Source: Argyresthia goedartella (Eukaryota; Arthropoda; Insecta; Lepidoptera; Argyresthiidae). Taken from it: DNA of 64,000 nt. The notes beneath the pieces are model-generated. The model saw only the letters and a program-made list of their open reading frames with translations. It had not been told where the DNA came from and did not search any database. The position numbers were made by a program, and so were the translations under genes. The DNA lies in the NCBI GenBank assembly GCA_949825045.1, contig OX463810.1:32746201-32810200 (forward strand). Reading direction: 5' to 3'. Below are positions 53,480-64,000 of this stretch, piece by piece. The first letter of the stretch is position 1. The number at the start of each line of letters is the position of its first letter.

Positions 53480-55205
53480 GATCTATTCCATTCATAATTC
53501 TTTATTGAACACAGTAATTTAAAAAGATATATTAAGAGAAAACATGTACAAAGGTAAGCTTATCTCTAAAAAGAGATTTCTTCCAGCAAACTAAGGCATG
53601 ATAGAAAAAAATATATGAAAGGGTAGGCAGTGCACAATATCTAAATAATAAAATACATATAAATAAATTAAATATCTATAAAATAAGGGAAATAAAATAC
53701 ATATAAGAACCAAATAAATACCTACACATACATAAACCTATATGAGTTTAAATATAATAATAATAATATACATACCACAACTATCACGAAAGAGAGAGGA
53801 AGTGCTCTTTTACCAGGTTTTTGAAAGAGAAAAGAGTGGGACTGTTTCTTATAGTATATGGAAGTGCGTTCCACAGTCAGACCGCCTGCAACCTAAATGA
53901 GTGCTCATATGCGGAGGTGTTATGCCTTGGAGTGGCTAAGAGTGAGACCGTGTGAGATCTCCGGTGCCGATCTCCTGACAAGAGATACTCAAAGCGGTCT
54001 CGCAGGTAGCTGGGGTAGAGCGGATTTTTCAATATATTGAAAAGATAAGAAAGAATATGAGAGTCTCGACTACGACGAATTGAAAGCCACCCCAACTCTG
54101 CGATATTGAGAAACATGGTCGAATTTGCGCAGCCCGAAGATAAACCGAATCCCGAGATTCTGAAGTTTCGATTCAGATTCAGATCCCGAGATTCGATTTT
54201 GTTCAGTAGATTTTCGTTCGCGCTCCTCTGACAGATATCGGCGTAGTCAATTAGCGACAGGAGAAGGGACTGAACAAGGGTGATTTTGGTCTGCCGCGGC
54301 AAGAAGCACTGCAGACGTGAAAAGACGCCAAGACCCATCTGCTGACCTCGCTAACATGTGGAGACCAAGACAGCTGGTTGTCATAAATAACCTCAAGAAT
54401 TTTCGCCTTGTCTGGTGTTCTCTATTGTGATGCCATTATATGATAGAGGAACAATGGGTTTTGTAACAACGAAAGCGTGTGCCTGGTTCTTAAAATCATG
54501 GCTTGTGATTTGGTCAGGTTTACCAACAGCCCGTATGATGAGGGCCCAGTCTCTCACAATCTCGAGGTCAGGATTCAGTGCCTCTACGGATGAAACTACA
54601 TCGCAGGGGGAAAAGTGGCGATAAATTTGTAGATCATCTGTGTACTGATGATACGAAGAAGAGAGGACTTCGGAGATGTAGTTCATAGAGACTGAAAAAG
54701 AAGAGGATAGTGAATATCTCCTTGAGGCACTCCTGAGGAAAGATCACACCATTGAGATTCGGTCACTTCAGATTTAATGAGTTGCTGACGACCTCTCAGG
54801 TATGAGTCGAACCAGCCAGCAGCGTGGGAGGAGACATTCAGCGTCAAGCACAAGAATGTCAAAATCGACGCAGTTAAAGGCATTGCTGAAGTCAAGCAGG
54901 GCCAGCACCGTGGCCAACCTCTTATCGCTTGCTAGTTGTATGTCATCACTGACTTTTAGGAGAGCTGTGGTAGTACTATGCCCTGGTCTGAACCCAGATT
55001 GGAAAGGATCGATTTGTTTGATGAATGGTAGGAGGTGAGTTGAGAATGGACAATGTATTCAAGGACTTTGGAAAGAATAGGTAAGATAGATATAGATATA
55101 TGATATCATTGTCATGAGTCAAGAGTTCCATCATCTCATTTGATTTGACTGCGTTTGGCACAGTATCGCCATTTGCATTTTCATTATTAACTATGGGTAT
55201 TTGAT
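53480..55205 (-). pseudogene. Decayed non-LTR retrotransposon, reverse transcriptase region
   Basis: Minus-strand pieces in order: 55110-54960 (start of RT, S-N-L-G-S-D-type remnants); 54895-54683 (W-F-D-S-Y-L-R-G-R, S-G-V-P-Q-G); 54686-54393 (Y-T-D-D-L-Q, a variant of the Y/F-A-D-D box); and 54338-53877 (RT thumb and C-terminus, L-P-S-Y-L-R-D-R-F-like). Several frameshifts make it inactive. 53480-53876 is an AT-rich 3' region. No endonuclease is visible. It lies upstream of the visible Dph2 exons, probably within or beyond an intron. Confidence 0.75.
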
Positions 55206-56200
55206 CCATTTTTTGGCAGCCACATCCCTATAGGAGCGTGTCTGGGGTTTAGGGTTGGGTAATTCTGGTGTCTCAACTTTGGATGGTTTAATTTTTTACC
55301 TTAATGCAGGGTATTTAGTTTTTGTAGTTGTTTTTATATTCTTAAACCTCAATAGCTTGCAGGTTGGTTTCCACCGCACAAGACACATTTGACGTCATTT
55401 GATCTTGTCTTTCTAACACATTCGGCTGCCATGTGGTCACCAGCACTGTTCAGGTAAGCTGCCTACTAAATCTTAGTATTAATATGGTACACATCGGGCT
55501 GTTCCTGTTCCATCTGTCGCAAATGTCACAATATTTGACGTTTGCGGGTTCCAATTTGAATCAAAATTTATCGTTACAATTGGCGTTAGTCTGCGTCAAT
55601 TCAAATCAGAACACCTTTGTCTGCTGTCGCGAAAACATCCTTTTTCGTCTGTCGTGTCGCGCAGTAGATAAGATCCTGTCGTTATTATACATAACAAGTG
55701 TTTGGCGTTAAACTATTTACCGAGATAAGCCTTACCGAACCGGCAAAAAGCAGTGGGACTTCACGCCGCCGAGCCCAGATCCAGGTTGCGATCGTGAAGA
55801 GGCTTGCAGAGGCAAAGCAGAGCTGATGTAGCTCTCCAAGCGTGAGTAGCCTGACCCAGGAACGGAGGTAAGTGAAGCTCTCACTCTCTTTGTTGGGTCT
55901 AGAAGTCTAAGTGCCACACATCAAACGTACCTTCAAAAACCCTTTTCTTTGTTGTCATACAGTCCGCTATATAGCTCACTCCGAGCGTATAAGCACATTT
56001 GTTGCATCTTCTGCAGTATTATATACTGTGGCCGTATTTACAATTGGCACACTGCGGCATCACACGTTTTGGAATTGGTTCCTCTATCTTTACTTGACAA
56101 TGTAGAAGGTCTCGATGAATCTCATTTTAAATATGTCTTTATTATTGCTGCTTGTTTGTAGTTCTGTTCAAGAATATGGGTAAAGGTTTTTTTGTGGTTC
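55206..56200 (-). pseudogene. Remnant of a retrotransposon Gag/ORF1 with CCHC-type knuckles
   Basis: On the minus strand, sequence around 56100-56000 and 55447-55370 gives Cys/His-rich knuckle remnants, including G-D-H-M-A-A-E-C and C-V-L-C-G-G. They resemble the zinc knuckles of the I-like ORF1 (G-N-H-M-A). The knuckle region is split by the 0.5-kb repeat at 55453-55931. It may belong to the RT remnant at 53480-55205 with the endonuclease deleted, or to a separate element. Confidence 0.5.
55453..55931 (-). repeat. GGTAAG/CTTACC repeat, copy 1 (inserted in Gag remnant)
   Basis: About 480 bases, the reverse complement of 62469-62984 with scattered differences. Ends are GGTAAGCTG on the left and GTACC on the right, so short inverted ends GGTAAG/CTTACC are likely. 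No transposase or long ORF is conserved. Confidence 0.75.
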
Positions 56201-56600
56201 TTGCTTTTATGTTCCTTTATATCTCCACGATATCAAGGCGTAAATATCTCCTGCCACGTCCATGAATAATTCTAAAAAGTACTATCCCACTAAAAAAATT
56301 GCGTATAAAATGTTGCCAAGACGAGACCATATGGGTCGCACTATCAAAAAGTTATTAGATCTCATGTAGAGCCAAGCTTCTAATTCTACACGCCTTAACT
56401 CTCACAAGCCCTAACTTCACAAACTCTACGCCTTTGTCCAAAATATGTGGCTTGGCCGATTCGCTACCGTTAAATGGGCTTTTTTCACTGTTTATTTCTT
56501 TTCTGCTATACATTCATATAACGCAAAAGAAATGAACAGTGAACTCTATCTTTGCCTTTTTTCTTTGTTGGTTCACTGTTTATAAATAAGTGATAGACCA

Positions 56601-56627
56601 GGGCGATACTTAGGCTAAGTATCGCCC
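56601..56627. repeat. 12-bp perfect hairpin GGGCGATACTTA / TAAGTATCGCCC
   Basis: Arms 56601-56612 and 56616-56627 flank a GGC loop. 56200-56950 is otherwise AT-rich and without a gene; 56810-56940 has a phrase (gaaccgattttgatgat) that looks like part of an interspersed repeat. Confidence 0.75.
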
Positions 56628-56951
56628 TTAGGCGATTATATTCGACTATAGCTGACTGTTGTGCTTTAATACTACCAATGCCAATATTTATAAGGTGGCA
56701 CCTTGCAAATTAGTCACTCTAGAGAGTGCTTCATAAGCCTACCCACAAGAGAACGTGGATGAGCCAATATCAATGAGAGCATTATTCAAACTTAGCCAGT
56801 CTTAGTTTGTCACGTGATTACTCCGTCAATTATGAACCGATTTTGATGATTTTTTCGATTAGTAGGTCCTAGTTCAGAGGTGGCCCCATACAATTTTTAT
56901 CAAATATGATTTAGCGCTTTTTGAAAAAATCAACGATTACAAATCGATACA

Positions 56952-57211
56952 CGCAACCTGGATCTTAGCTCGGCGGCATGAAGTCCCATGTAAATGCCAA
57001 AACACTTGTATACTATAATAACGACAGATATGAGAATATTGTCTGCTTCGCGACACGATAGACGAAAAAGGACGTTTTCGTGACAGCAGACAAAGGTGTT
57101 CTAATTTGAATTGACGCAGATTAACGCCAATTCTAACGATAAATTTTGCTTGAAATATTGCGACATTTGCGACAGATAGAACAGCCCGATGTGTTCTAGT
57201 TCCAGCTTACC
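56952..57211 (+). repeat. GGTAAG/CTTACC repeat, copy 2 (partial)
   Basis: It matches the right half of copy 3 (62620-62984), lacks about 60 bases near 56990, and ends CAGCTTACC like the other copies. Confidence 0.8.
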
Positions 57212-57268
57212 TGAACCTGAGGTATTTCAAAGTACATTAATGAGACGGAAGGTAAGCTAACAACAAAC

Positions 57269-57420
57269 AACGGAAACGAAAACGATAATTTATTTAAACG
57301 AAAATGAAAGGTATGATGACCTTTATCATAATCAAAGGGTAAATAACGGAAACGAAAACGATAATTTATTTAAACGAAAATGAAAGGTATGATGGCCTTT
57401 ATCATAATCAAAGGGCTATG
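57269..57420 (+). repeat. Two tandem copies of a 76-bp unit
   Basis: 57269-57344 and 57345-57420 are nearly the same (GATGACC in the first, GATGGCC in the second). Each contains AACGGAAACGAAAACGATAA and a GGTATGATG...CATAATC imperfect hairpin. No gene was found in 57421-57850. Confidence 0.85.
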
Positions 57421-57879
57421 AGAGGGGCGACCGCCCACCCTCAAGAGAACTTATTGACAAAATTAGAAAGGTATTGTTATTCTTATTGTTATATTTTTAT
57501 GTTATAGGTTATTGTTATGGTTATCATCATGTTATTCATGAAATAAACAATGAAAGAAACGACAGATGACAATTTCGTCAAAATATAATAAATACGAGAA
57601 ACACGTCAAAATGGCAAAATATCAAATCATACCACAGAACACGATAAGTATGGTTAAATAGCGCTGCCAGCAGCCTAATCGACGACTTCGTGCAAGATCC
57701 TAAAATCCTTATCCTAACCATGCCGCGATCGATGACGCGATAACAGACCTCAGCGCAGGAGCCATGGTGCTGGGTTTTGGGGCTGATGCAAAGAGCAGCT
57801 AGGGTTGCATCTTCATCCCGACAAACAATCAAGATCAAAAGTGGATGAGATATCTTGCACCAATCGCAACCGGGACGAC

Positions 57880-58300
57880 AAGGCCCAATGAATCATCGAT
57901 TCGTGCTACTCCCAACGGCAACGACAATACGACATCTTGATGGGGGTACTTTCAGCCACCGAATGAGAAAGGTCAGCATGACCACGAAAGCGATAATTGA
58001 CCCCTTGATCATCACAACAGCAGCCATCATCAACCTGAGAAAGCTGTTGCTCGTCACGAGAACAACAGAATTTTCTCTCAGGCCGTGCAGTCCGCCGATG
58101 ATAACGAAAACGACAGCGACAAACGCCATCACTGGACTGACAACAACATGCCTTTGAGATATCTCGAAGACGAGAACAACAACTATCAAAAGCGGTCTGA
58201 TGATACCAACGAAAACGAGAAACGTAACCATCAGACTTGGAAAAAGACGGATTGATGTTGAGACAAGTCTAGGTATCATGATAATGACAACGCAAAGATA
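57880..58300 (+). pseudogene. Asn/Asp-rich coding remnant, left part
   Basis: One plus-strand frame is highly acidic and polar, with D-D-N-E-N-D-S-D, L-E-D-E-N-N-N and D-D-T-N-E-N-E-K-R, with a stop at about 58254. The same phrase style occurs at 61130-61611, across the CR1-like copy. Function unknown. It may be a repetitive protein exon or part of an unknown element. Confidence 0.4.
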
Positions 58301-61127
58301 TTCTTGCACTTACTGTTGAAAGACAAATAGAGGTATCCTGTGTTGAGTTGGATAGCCACATTATTGTTTGTGTCTACAGGCCACCGAGGGATGAAAAAGG
58401 CCATGGCAATTTCGAAATATTAGAGAAAATTATGGGGGAAGCCCTCACTGAACTTTGTAATAACAGAAAAAAGTTAATTATTTGTGGCGATCTTAATGTA
58501 GATTTGCTTATAGGAACAACAATGAAACAACGATTAATAACTTTATTCAAATCGTTTAACTTATGTCATGTATTTTTAGAGCTAACTAGATTTACACTTA
58601 CCAGCCAAACTTGCTTAGATAACGTTTTTTGTGACTGTGCATTCACAAGTAAAAGTGTAATTAACTGCTTACCTTCCGATCACAGTGATCAAACAGTTTC
58701 ATTCCCAAATGCTATTAAGGATAAGACTGGTCCATATTTTATAGGCCTATTCTAGAGACATATACGAAAAACTTAGATATAAGTTTGCCAGTACCGGATT
58801 TTAATGAACAGAACCCAAACAAAATCTACTCAGACTTCTTCAACATTATTCAGACAGAATTCAATAAAAAAAAATTAAAGAAATTCAGTGACTACAACGG
58901 TAAATCTAAATTTAATGACTGGGCAACGTTTGGAATTCGTAAGAGTTATCTTGTATGACCTTTATGATCAAAAAACCTATACTTTGATCGAAAATTTCAT
59001 GACTATGTTAAAAACTATTCCAAAACTTTCAAGTTGGTTTGTAGAACTGCAAAAACTTTACAAATTTAATAGAAAAATTCAAATAATAGAATGAAAACAG
59101 TTTGGCAAATAAACCGTGAAACTGGCAAAGATAACTTTGCATAAACCAAGGGACAATGATTTCTGCCAAAAGATAGGTGATGATGTTGTTAAATCCAGCG
59201 ATGATGTTGCTCGAGTCTTTGAAACATTCTTGACCAATGTACCCCTACTCACAACAGATCGTCTAAATTCATCTCCATATGAAGCAGAGACTTTATTAAA
59301 AAATAACACTAGCGTCAGTAAGGTATATTTAAAATTCCATCATGTATATCCCTAGGACATCGTCAAAACGTTTAAATTACTTAACTTAAAAAATACAGAA
59401 GACCTGTGGGGTATATCAGTCAAAGTCATTAGTTCAGTAATTCTAGTTATAGCCCCACACTTAGCTTATATATTCAATAAATGTGTTGACGATGGGGCTT
59501 TCCCAGACCTCATAAAACACAGTAAACTGATACCTCTGTTCAAATCGGGAGATAAGGGTGATCCTTCAAATTTCAGACCAATATCTGTTCTTCCAACACT
59601 AAGTAAAATATTTGAAAAGGTTATACTCAATCAAATACTCTCACACTTCAACCGTACAAAACAACTCCACGGCAAACAATGCGGTTTCACTAGGGGTAAA
59701 TCGACTACGGATGCAGGTATTACCCTTATATCTCATATTTATTCTACATGGTAGGCCGCACAGGATGCTATCGGAGTTTTTTGCGACCTGTCGAAGGCGT
59801 TTGATTTTGTTGATCATAATACGCTATTAATTAAATTAAATCATTACGGAGTTCGAAATAAAGCGTTGGATCTACTAATATCATACCTAAGCAATAGAAT
59901 TCAAAAGGCAGAAGTTAACGGCGTTAAATCTGATGGATCGGGTGTAAAAATTGGCGTTCCACATGGTTCCATATTAGGTCCTTTCTTATTCCTGGTATAT
60001 ATTAACGATCTGCCTTTCATGGTGGAGAAATTAATTGACATAGTGTTATTTGCTGATGATACTTCAATGGTCTTCAAAATTGAAAGACAAAAAGCAGATT
60101 TTGATGATGTTAATGGTGTATTGTCTTTAACCTTGAATTGGTTCACAGTTAATAATTTATTGTTAAACGCTGGTAAAACCAAGTGTATCAACTTCTCACT
60201 TCCAAATGTCAGGCAAGTTGAGACCAGTTTAGTGTTAGACAACAGCACGTTAGAATTAGTAAATGATACGAATTTTCTTGGAATAACCATTGATAGCAAA
60301 TTGCATTGGGGACCCCACATAGATAAATTGGCTGGTAAATTAAGTTCTGCGGCTTACGCTGTTAGGAACATCAGACAAAGCACGGATTTGGCTACATCTA
60401 GGCTAGTATATTTTAGTTACTTTCATAGTGTGATATCCTATGGTATCTTGTTGTGGGGGAAAGCAGCGGATATTCGAACTATTTTTATTTTACAGAAAAG
60501 AGCTATTCGAGCAATTTAAAATTTAAAACGAACAGACTCCTTAAGAGAGCTTTTTAAATAAATTGACATACTAACTGTAGCTAGTCAATTTATTTTCGAA
60601 AATATAATGTATGTACGCAAGAACCTTACTACATTTACCAAACTTAGCGATAGCTGCAATGTTAACCTAAGAAATAATCACAGACTGTGTGCGCCCCGAT
60701 TTAGACTCGCGAAGGTTAGCAATTCTTTCAAGGGTCAGTGCATTCTCTACTATAATAAGATACCTCTGGAGATTTTGAAATTGCCATTTGAGCAATTTAA
60801 AAAGCAAGGTAAAGCGACTTTGTCGAAAAAGGGATATTACAATGTTCGAGATTACTTAAATGACAGGACTGTATGGGGTTAATCTAGCTCAACACAGACC
60901 TTGCTGTTAATAATTTTGTAATTATTTATTCCTGCTTATTCATAATAATTATTTTTTTCATATTTGTATTAGTTTAAGCATTACCTATTTTTAAGAGATC
61001 TAAAAATCAATCTGTGGGAGTTTCTACGCCCTTCTTCTCCCATCCAATGTAGAGAAGAGGCAAAATTGACGTTTGCTAGGTATATGTAAATATCTACAGT
61101 AATAAAGTATCTTGACTTTGACTTTGA
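58300..61127 (+). pseudogene. Decayed CR1-like element of the element-3 group
   Basis: 5'-truncated within the endonuclease (V-E-R-x-I-E-V at 58313). Pieces: 58313-58755 (Y-R-P-P, C-G-D-L-N, S-D-H-S); 59380-59850 (N-F-R-P-I-S, C-D-L-S-K-A-F-D after an in-frame TAG near 59754); 59866-60519 (V-P-H-G-S, F-A-D-D-T-S); and 60607-60882 (C-terminus). The tail CTTGACTTTGACTTTGA is at 61110-61127. Stops and frameshifts make ORF2 dead. It is related to, but clearly diverged from, CR1-like element 3. Confidence 0.88.
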
Positions 61128-61129
61128 TG

Positions 61130-61611
61130 ATGGGTTTCTCCATCAGACTGAGTGCGACGACAACGAAATCGACAGCAACATACATGGTCGCCAGACTGAA
61201 ATGTCTGATGGATCTCCCGAAACCGATAGAATGTTTCATCAGACTCAGCAGCCTGATGATGACGACGAAAACGATAGCGACATATATCATCATCAGACTG
61301 ATCTGAGATCTTCTTGATATCTCGAGAATGAGACCGAGAAATAGAGCAACATCTCTGTGAACGGCAGTGAGTGTCGGGACTTGAATGACAACTTCGAGGA
61401 TGACAGCTGCGTGAGCAAGGACGAGCGCGGCAGAATAGTCCGTCGGACTGACCATTCTGAAGATGACAACGAAAACAAGAAACGTCATCGTCAGGCTCAG
61501 AAGTCGCTTGGACGAAACAACAAAGTGAAAGGGAACAGGAAGGACAGCTGTCTGGCTTCTGAGTGCAAGAATCTGTCTCCATTGGATTGGTCAGAAGCTC
61601 CTAAGCGGTAA
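61130..61611 (+). pseudogene. Asn/Asp-rich coding remnant, right part
   Basis: Plus-strand frames read F-H-Q-T-Q, D-D-D-D-E-N-D-S-D-I, H-H-Q-T-D, then (61357-61611) a basic-acidic stretch with H-S-E-D-D-N-E-N-K-K-R ending at 61611. The CATCAGACT phrase (H-Q-T) recurs, showing an internally repetitive protein. It was probably one unit with 57880-58300 before the CR1-like insertion. Confidence 0.45.
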
Positions 61612-61906
61612 CATTCAAGTCACCCGACGACATCTCCGGATAACTAATGGCAAAGACCAACTCTTCATTGTTCACTTCCATTGGTTCACAATTCTTCACC
61701 AGCGGTGTGCCATTGAATTCGGAGAGTACCGCTAACCTAGTCCGCACTGACCTGGCTTTGCCCTCAAAGACATGCGTATAGCGCATCTCAGAACTACGCA
61801 ACTCGGAAGGAAGCTTGCATAACAACGCTATTTGTGCTGAGTGGAAGCTATCAGCAATATCGTTGAGTTCCTCAACCGAATAACCTGCCAAATCGGACTG
61901 TTCCAT
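61601..61906 (-). CDS. Unrecognised 101-residue ORF
   Basis: The ATG at about 61906 (M-E-Q-S-D-L) gives ~101 residues of balanced composition, unlike the AT-rich shadows around it. It includes V-E-E-L-N-D-I-A-D-S-F-H-x-A-Q, L-P-S-E-L-R-S-S-E-M-R, and R-L-A-V-L-S-E-F-N-G-T. It overlaps the end of the Asn/Asp-rich remnant by 11 bases. It could be a Gag-like fragment or a host exon. No family was recognised. Confidence 0.35.
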   Translation of the reverse strand: MEQSDLAGYSVEELNDIADSFHSAQIALLCKLPSELRSSEMRYTHVFEGKARSVRTRLAVLSEFNGTPLVKNCEPMEVNNEELVFAISYPEMSSGDLNVTA

Positions 61907-61924
61907 AAGTTCCAAACGTCCCAA

Positions 61925-62468
61925 CGCTTAATCACGCTTTAATCTAAGGAATTCCGCACCTGCGCATTCACCACCTTTATTGTCTTGAACCATTACTACA
62001 ACGTGTATCAAACAAAACAAACACAATACGAAAGAAACGACAGAACAAAGTTTTGTTTGTTTTGATTGCACTTGAAAGTTGACATAGTAGAGTATAGTAG
62101 ATGAACGAAAGAGTGCGTTCTCAGGTAATTTAATGTAACTAGTAATAGTAATCCATAAATCATACGACAAAATTTATTAATCGATCGATAGCACAAGACC
62201 ACAGGTGTATGGGCGGTCAACCAAACCATAGACAACCCACCGACCTGAAGTTAACCAACACACACAATTTTACAAACTTTACCCTCAAGTTTTAACAATT
62301 CTAGTGACAAATGAATTTGTTACGATAACGAAAATAGAAATGAGAAATGTAAATTATTTAGATACAAGAGGTAATATTTCATTAATCTGGCCGAATGGAC
62401 CAAATGTACGCCCCGCTGTATACACAGTCCGCTGTATACCTATGACGATAATGAAAAGGGTTTGTAAA
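61925..62468. other. Intergenic, no recognised feature
   Basis: AT-rich, with several short overlapping shadow frames and no repeat or gene that I could support. Confidence 0.5.
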
Positions 62469-62984
62469 GGTAAGTTTGATGTGTGGCAGTATAGACTTCT
62501 AGGCCCAACAAAGAGAGATGAGAGCTTCACTTACCTCCGTTCCTGGGTCAGGCTACTCACGCTTGAAGAGCCACATCAGCTCTGCTTTGCCTCTGCAAGC
62601 CTCTTCGCGATCGCAACCTGGATCTGGGCTCGGCGGTATGAAGTCCCACTGCTTCTTGCTGGTTCGGTAAGGCTTATCTCGGTAAATAGTTTAACGCCAA
62701 AACACGAGTATACTATAATAACGACAGATGTGAGAATATTGTCTGCTTCGCGACACGATAGACGAAAAAAGATGTTTTCGCGACAGCAGACAAAGGTGTT
62801 CTTATTTGAATTAATGCAGACTAACGCCAATTCTAACGATACACTTTTATTCAAATTGGAACCCGCAAACGTCAAATATTGTGCAAACGCCAATTCTAAC
62901 GATAAATTTTGATTCAAATATTGTGACAGATGGAACAGCCCGATGTGTTCCATATTAATACTAAGATTTAGTAGGCAGCTTACC
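62469..62984 (+). repeat. GGTAAG/CTTACC repeat, copy 3 (longest)
   Basis: 516 bases from GGTAAGTTTG to CAGCTTACC, matching copies 1 and 2. An 18-base unit (CGCCAATTCTAACGATA) occurs twice inside it (62826 and 62889), a small internal duplication. No flanking target duplication is evident. Confidence 0.8.
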
Positions 62985-63258
62985 TGAACATATATATAGG
63001 TGTATAGTAGTAGTGTATTATAAGTATTTAGTATTTTATCATAGTTATTATATAATTTATTTTATTTACTGTAAGTACTTATTTATTTCCTTATATTGTT
63101 GTACACATAGGTCTACCCCTGCTCAGCAATCGACCTTTACCATCTCAACCTGGTTTGCTGAAAGAGATCTCTTATTAGAGATAAGCTCGCCTTTGTAAAC
63201 TATTTTCACGTAACTATTGATTTTTATATGTTTTGTGTGCAGTAAACAAAATATTAAA

Positions 63259-63525
63259 GGCTGGTATTTCATCGCACATCAAAAATACTGATTTGCGCAG
63301 CAAAAAAGGATCAGCAAAGACACTTTTTATGTTTTAAATATTTAATGAGTACTTAAGTTTATATAATGTCATGTTGAACCTAACACAGGATAAAGGGGAG
63401 ATCATCAGATCGCTCACCCCCTTTACCCATCACCTAAGCTACCGCAGCAAATATAAGGGATATTTGCTGTGCAAATCAGTATTTTTGATGTACAGTTTAA
63501 TATTTCGCAATATTAAATATGAAGA
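63259..63525 (-). repeat. MITE family M, copy M5 (inverted relative to M1-M4)
   Basis: It starts CGCACATCAAAAATACTGAT (the right terminal repeat reversed), has the reversed core (CACCTAAGCTACCGCAGCAA at about 63430), and ends TTTGATGTACAGTTTAATATT. It defines both ends of the family. Confidence 0.85.
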
Positions 63526-64000
63526 AAAATCTTCAAAATCCTTGACTGGGATGGTTTGGGTATTGATGTGGATGGAGTACATCTTAACCACCTCCGCTTT
63601 GCAGACAATATTGTTATACTCGTATTACTATTACAGTCTCCTAAAATGAGTTCAATAATTATGTTACCTGTTCGATACAGAGCATGATGTCAAAACACCC
63701 TTTAGGATAATTTATTTGATTTAAAACCCTTGTCTTTATACTTATAAATAAAAATTTAATCATCTGTTATGTTTTAAATAAATATATAAATAAATAATAC
63801 TTGCTGAAACCTCAAGAGAACTGGAAAAACGCTTCATGATCTGTGCCACGCATCGATCCAAGTTGGCCTAAAATGAGACAACACTAAGATTGTAGGCCCC
63901 ACCGATATGTCTTAGTCTCCGATCACAGTTAACATCCAAACGATAGAGCCAGTGGAGGAATACCTACCTAGGGTTTATAATCAGACTTGGACCAGACCCG
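63526..64000. other. Window end, no recognised feature
   Basis: AT-rich up to about 63800 (AATAAATATATAAATAAAT near 63778), then more balanced. The last ~200 bases contain phrases such as gcatcgatccaagttggcct but no supported gene. Confidence 0.4.

Noticed and set aside
57269..57420. CRISPR-like or satellite array
   Set aside because: Only two head-to-tail copies without spacers. This is a simple local duplication.
57578..57838. 86-residue minus-strand ORF
   Set aside because: Low-complexity, AT-driven composition and no motif. The neighbouring sequence looks like repeat remnants.
1..64000. tRNA and rRNA genes
   Set aside because: No cloverleaf or rRNA block was recognised by eye. A tRNA scan would be needed to be sure.

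Overview
This is eukaryotic, almost certainly insect DNA, most likely from a moth or butterfly. Two intron-bearing host genes are visible, Ccdc124 (27332-29529, + strand) and the 3' two thirds of Dph2 (51095-53354, - strand). Nearly everything else is transposable element. The mixture of CR1-like, I-like, RTE, Bel/Pao and Ty3/Gypsy elements, Transib remains, MITEs and GGTTA-type repeats is typical of insects. The order Lepidoptera is an inference.

Layout. (1) 1-19243 is a nested stack on the minus strand. A Bel/Pao LTR element (gag 6892-7674, LTR from 8026) was hit twice by the same I-like non-LTR family: copy A (1-1028 plus 5141-6891) and copy B (about 8765-19202). Each I-like copy was then hit by a different CR1-like element (1029-5140 on +; 12541-17456 on -). 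(2) 19250-24441 is an apparently full-length third CR1-like element on +. (3) 24442-27331 holds GC-rich repeats, a 1.77-kb element with 12-bp inverted ends, a partial MITE and a 202-bp fold-back repeat. (4) Ccdc124 follows, with four coding exons. (5) 29990-31390 is a decayed Transib-like (RAG1-related) transposase, followed by an RTE fragment. (6) 32090-48938 is a tandem array LTR-internal-LTR-internal-LTR of a Ty3/Gypsy element with 2205-bp LTRs and a 7322-bp period; the two units appear identical. (7) 48939-51090 holds CR1-like debris and MITEs. (8) Dph2, whose last exon is tightly bracketed by two copies of one MITE family. (9) 53480-56220 is a decayed non-LTR element and gag remnants carrying a 0.5-kb repeat inserted in the gag. 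(10) 56220-64000 holds repeats, a decayed copy of the third CR1-like family (58300-61127) splitting an Asn/Asp-rich coding fragment, an orphan ORF, and more MITE and repeat copies.

Function. The two host genes are translation related: CCDC124 is a ribosome-associated factor, and DPH2 acts in diphthamide synthesis on elongation factor 2. The complete retroelements encode standard sets: ORF1 RNA-binding protein plus endonuclease/reverse transcriptase for the non-LTR elements, and Gag plus protease-RT-RNase H-integrase for Gypsy. In the Gypsy element a canonical A AAA AAC slippery heptamer lies directly against the gag stop and would put pol in the -1 frame.

The most notable observations are the Gypsy tandem and its frameshift site, two I-like copies sharing the same stop and frameshift, large perfect fold-backs at element junctions, RAG1-family fossils, and MITEs flanking the last Dph2 exon. 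No clearly new molecular system was identified. All boundaries were read by eye; percent identities were not computed.
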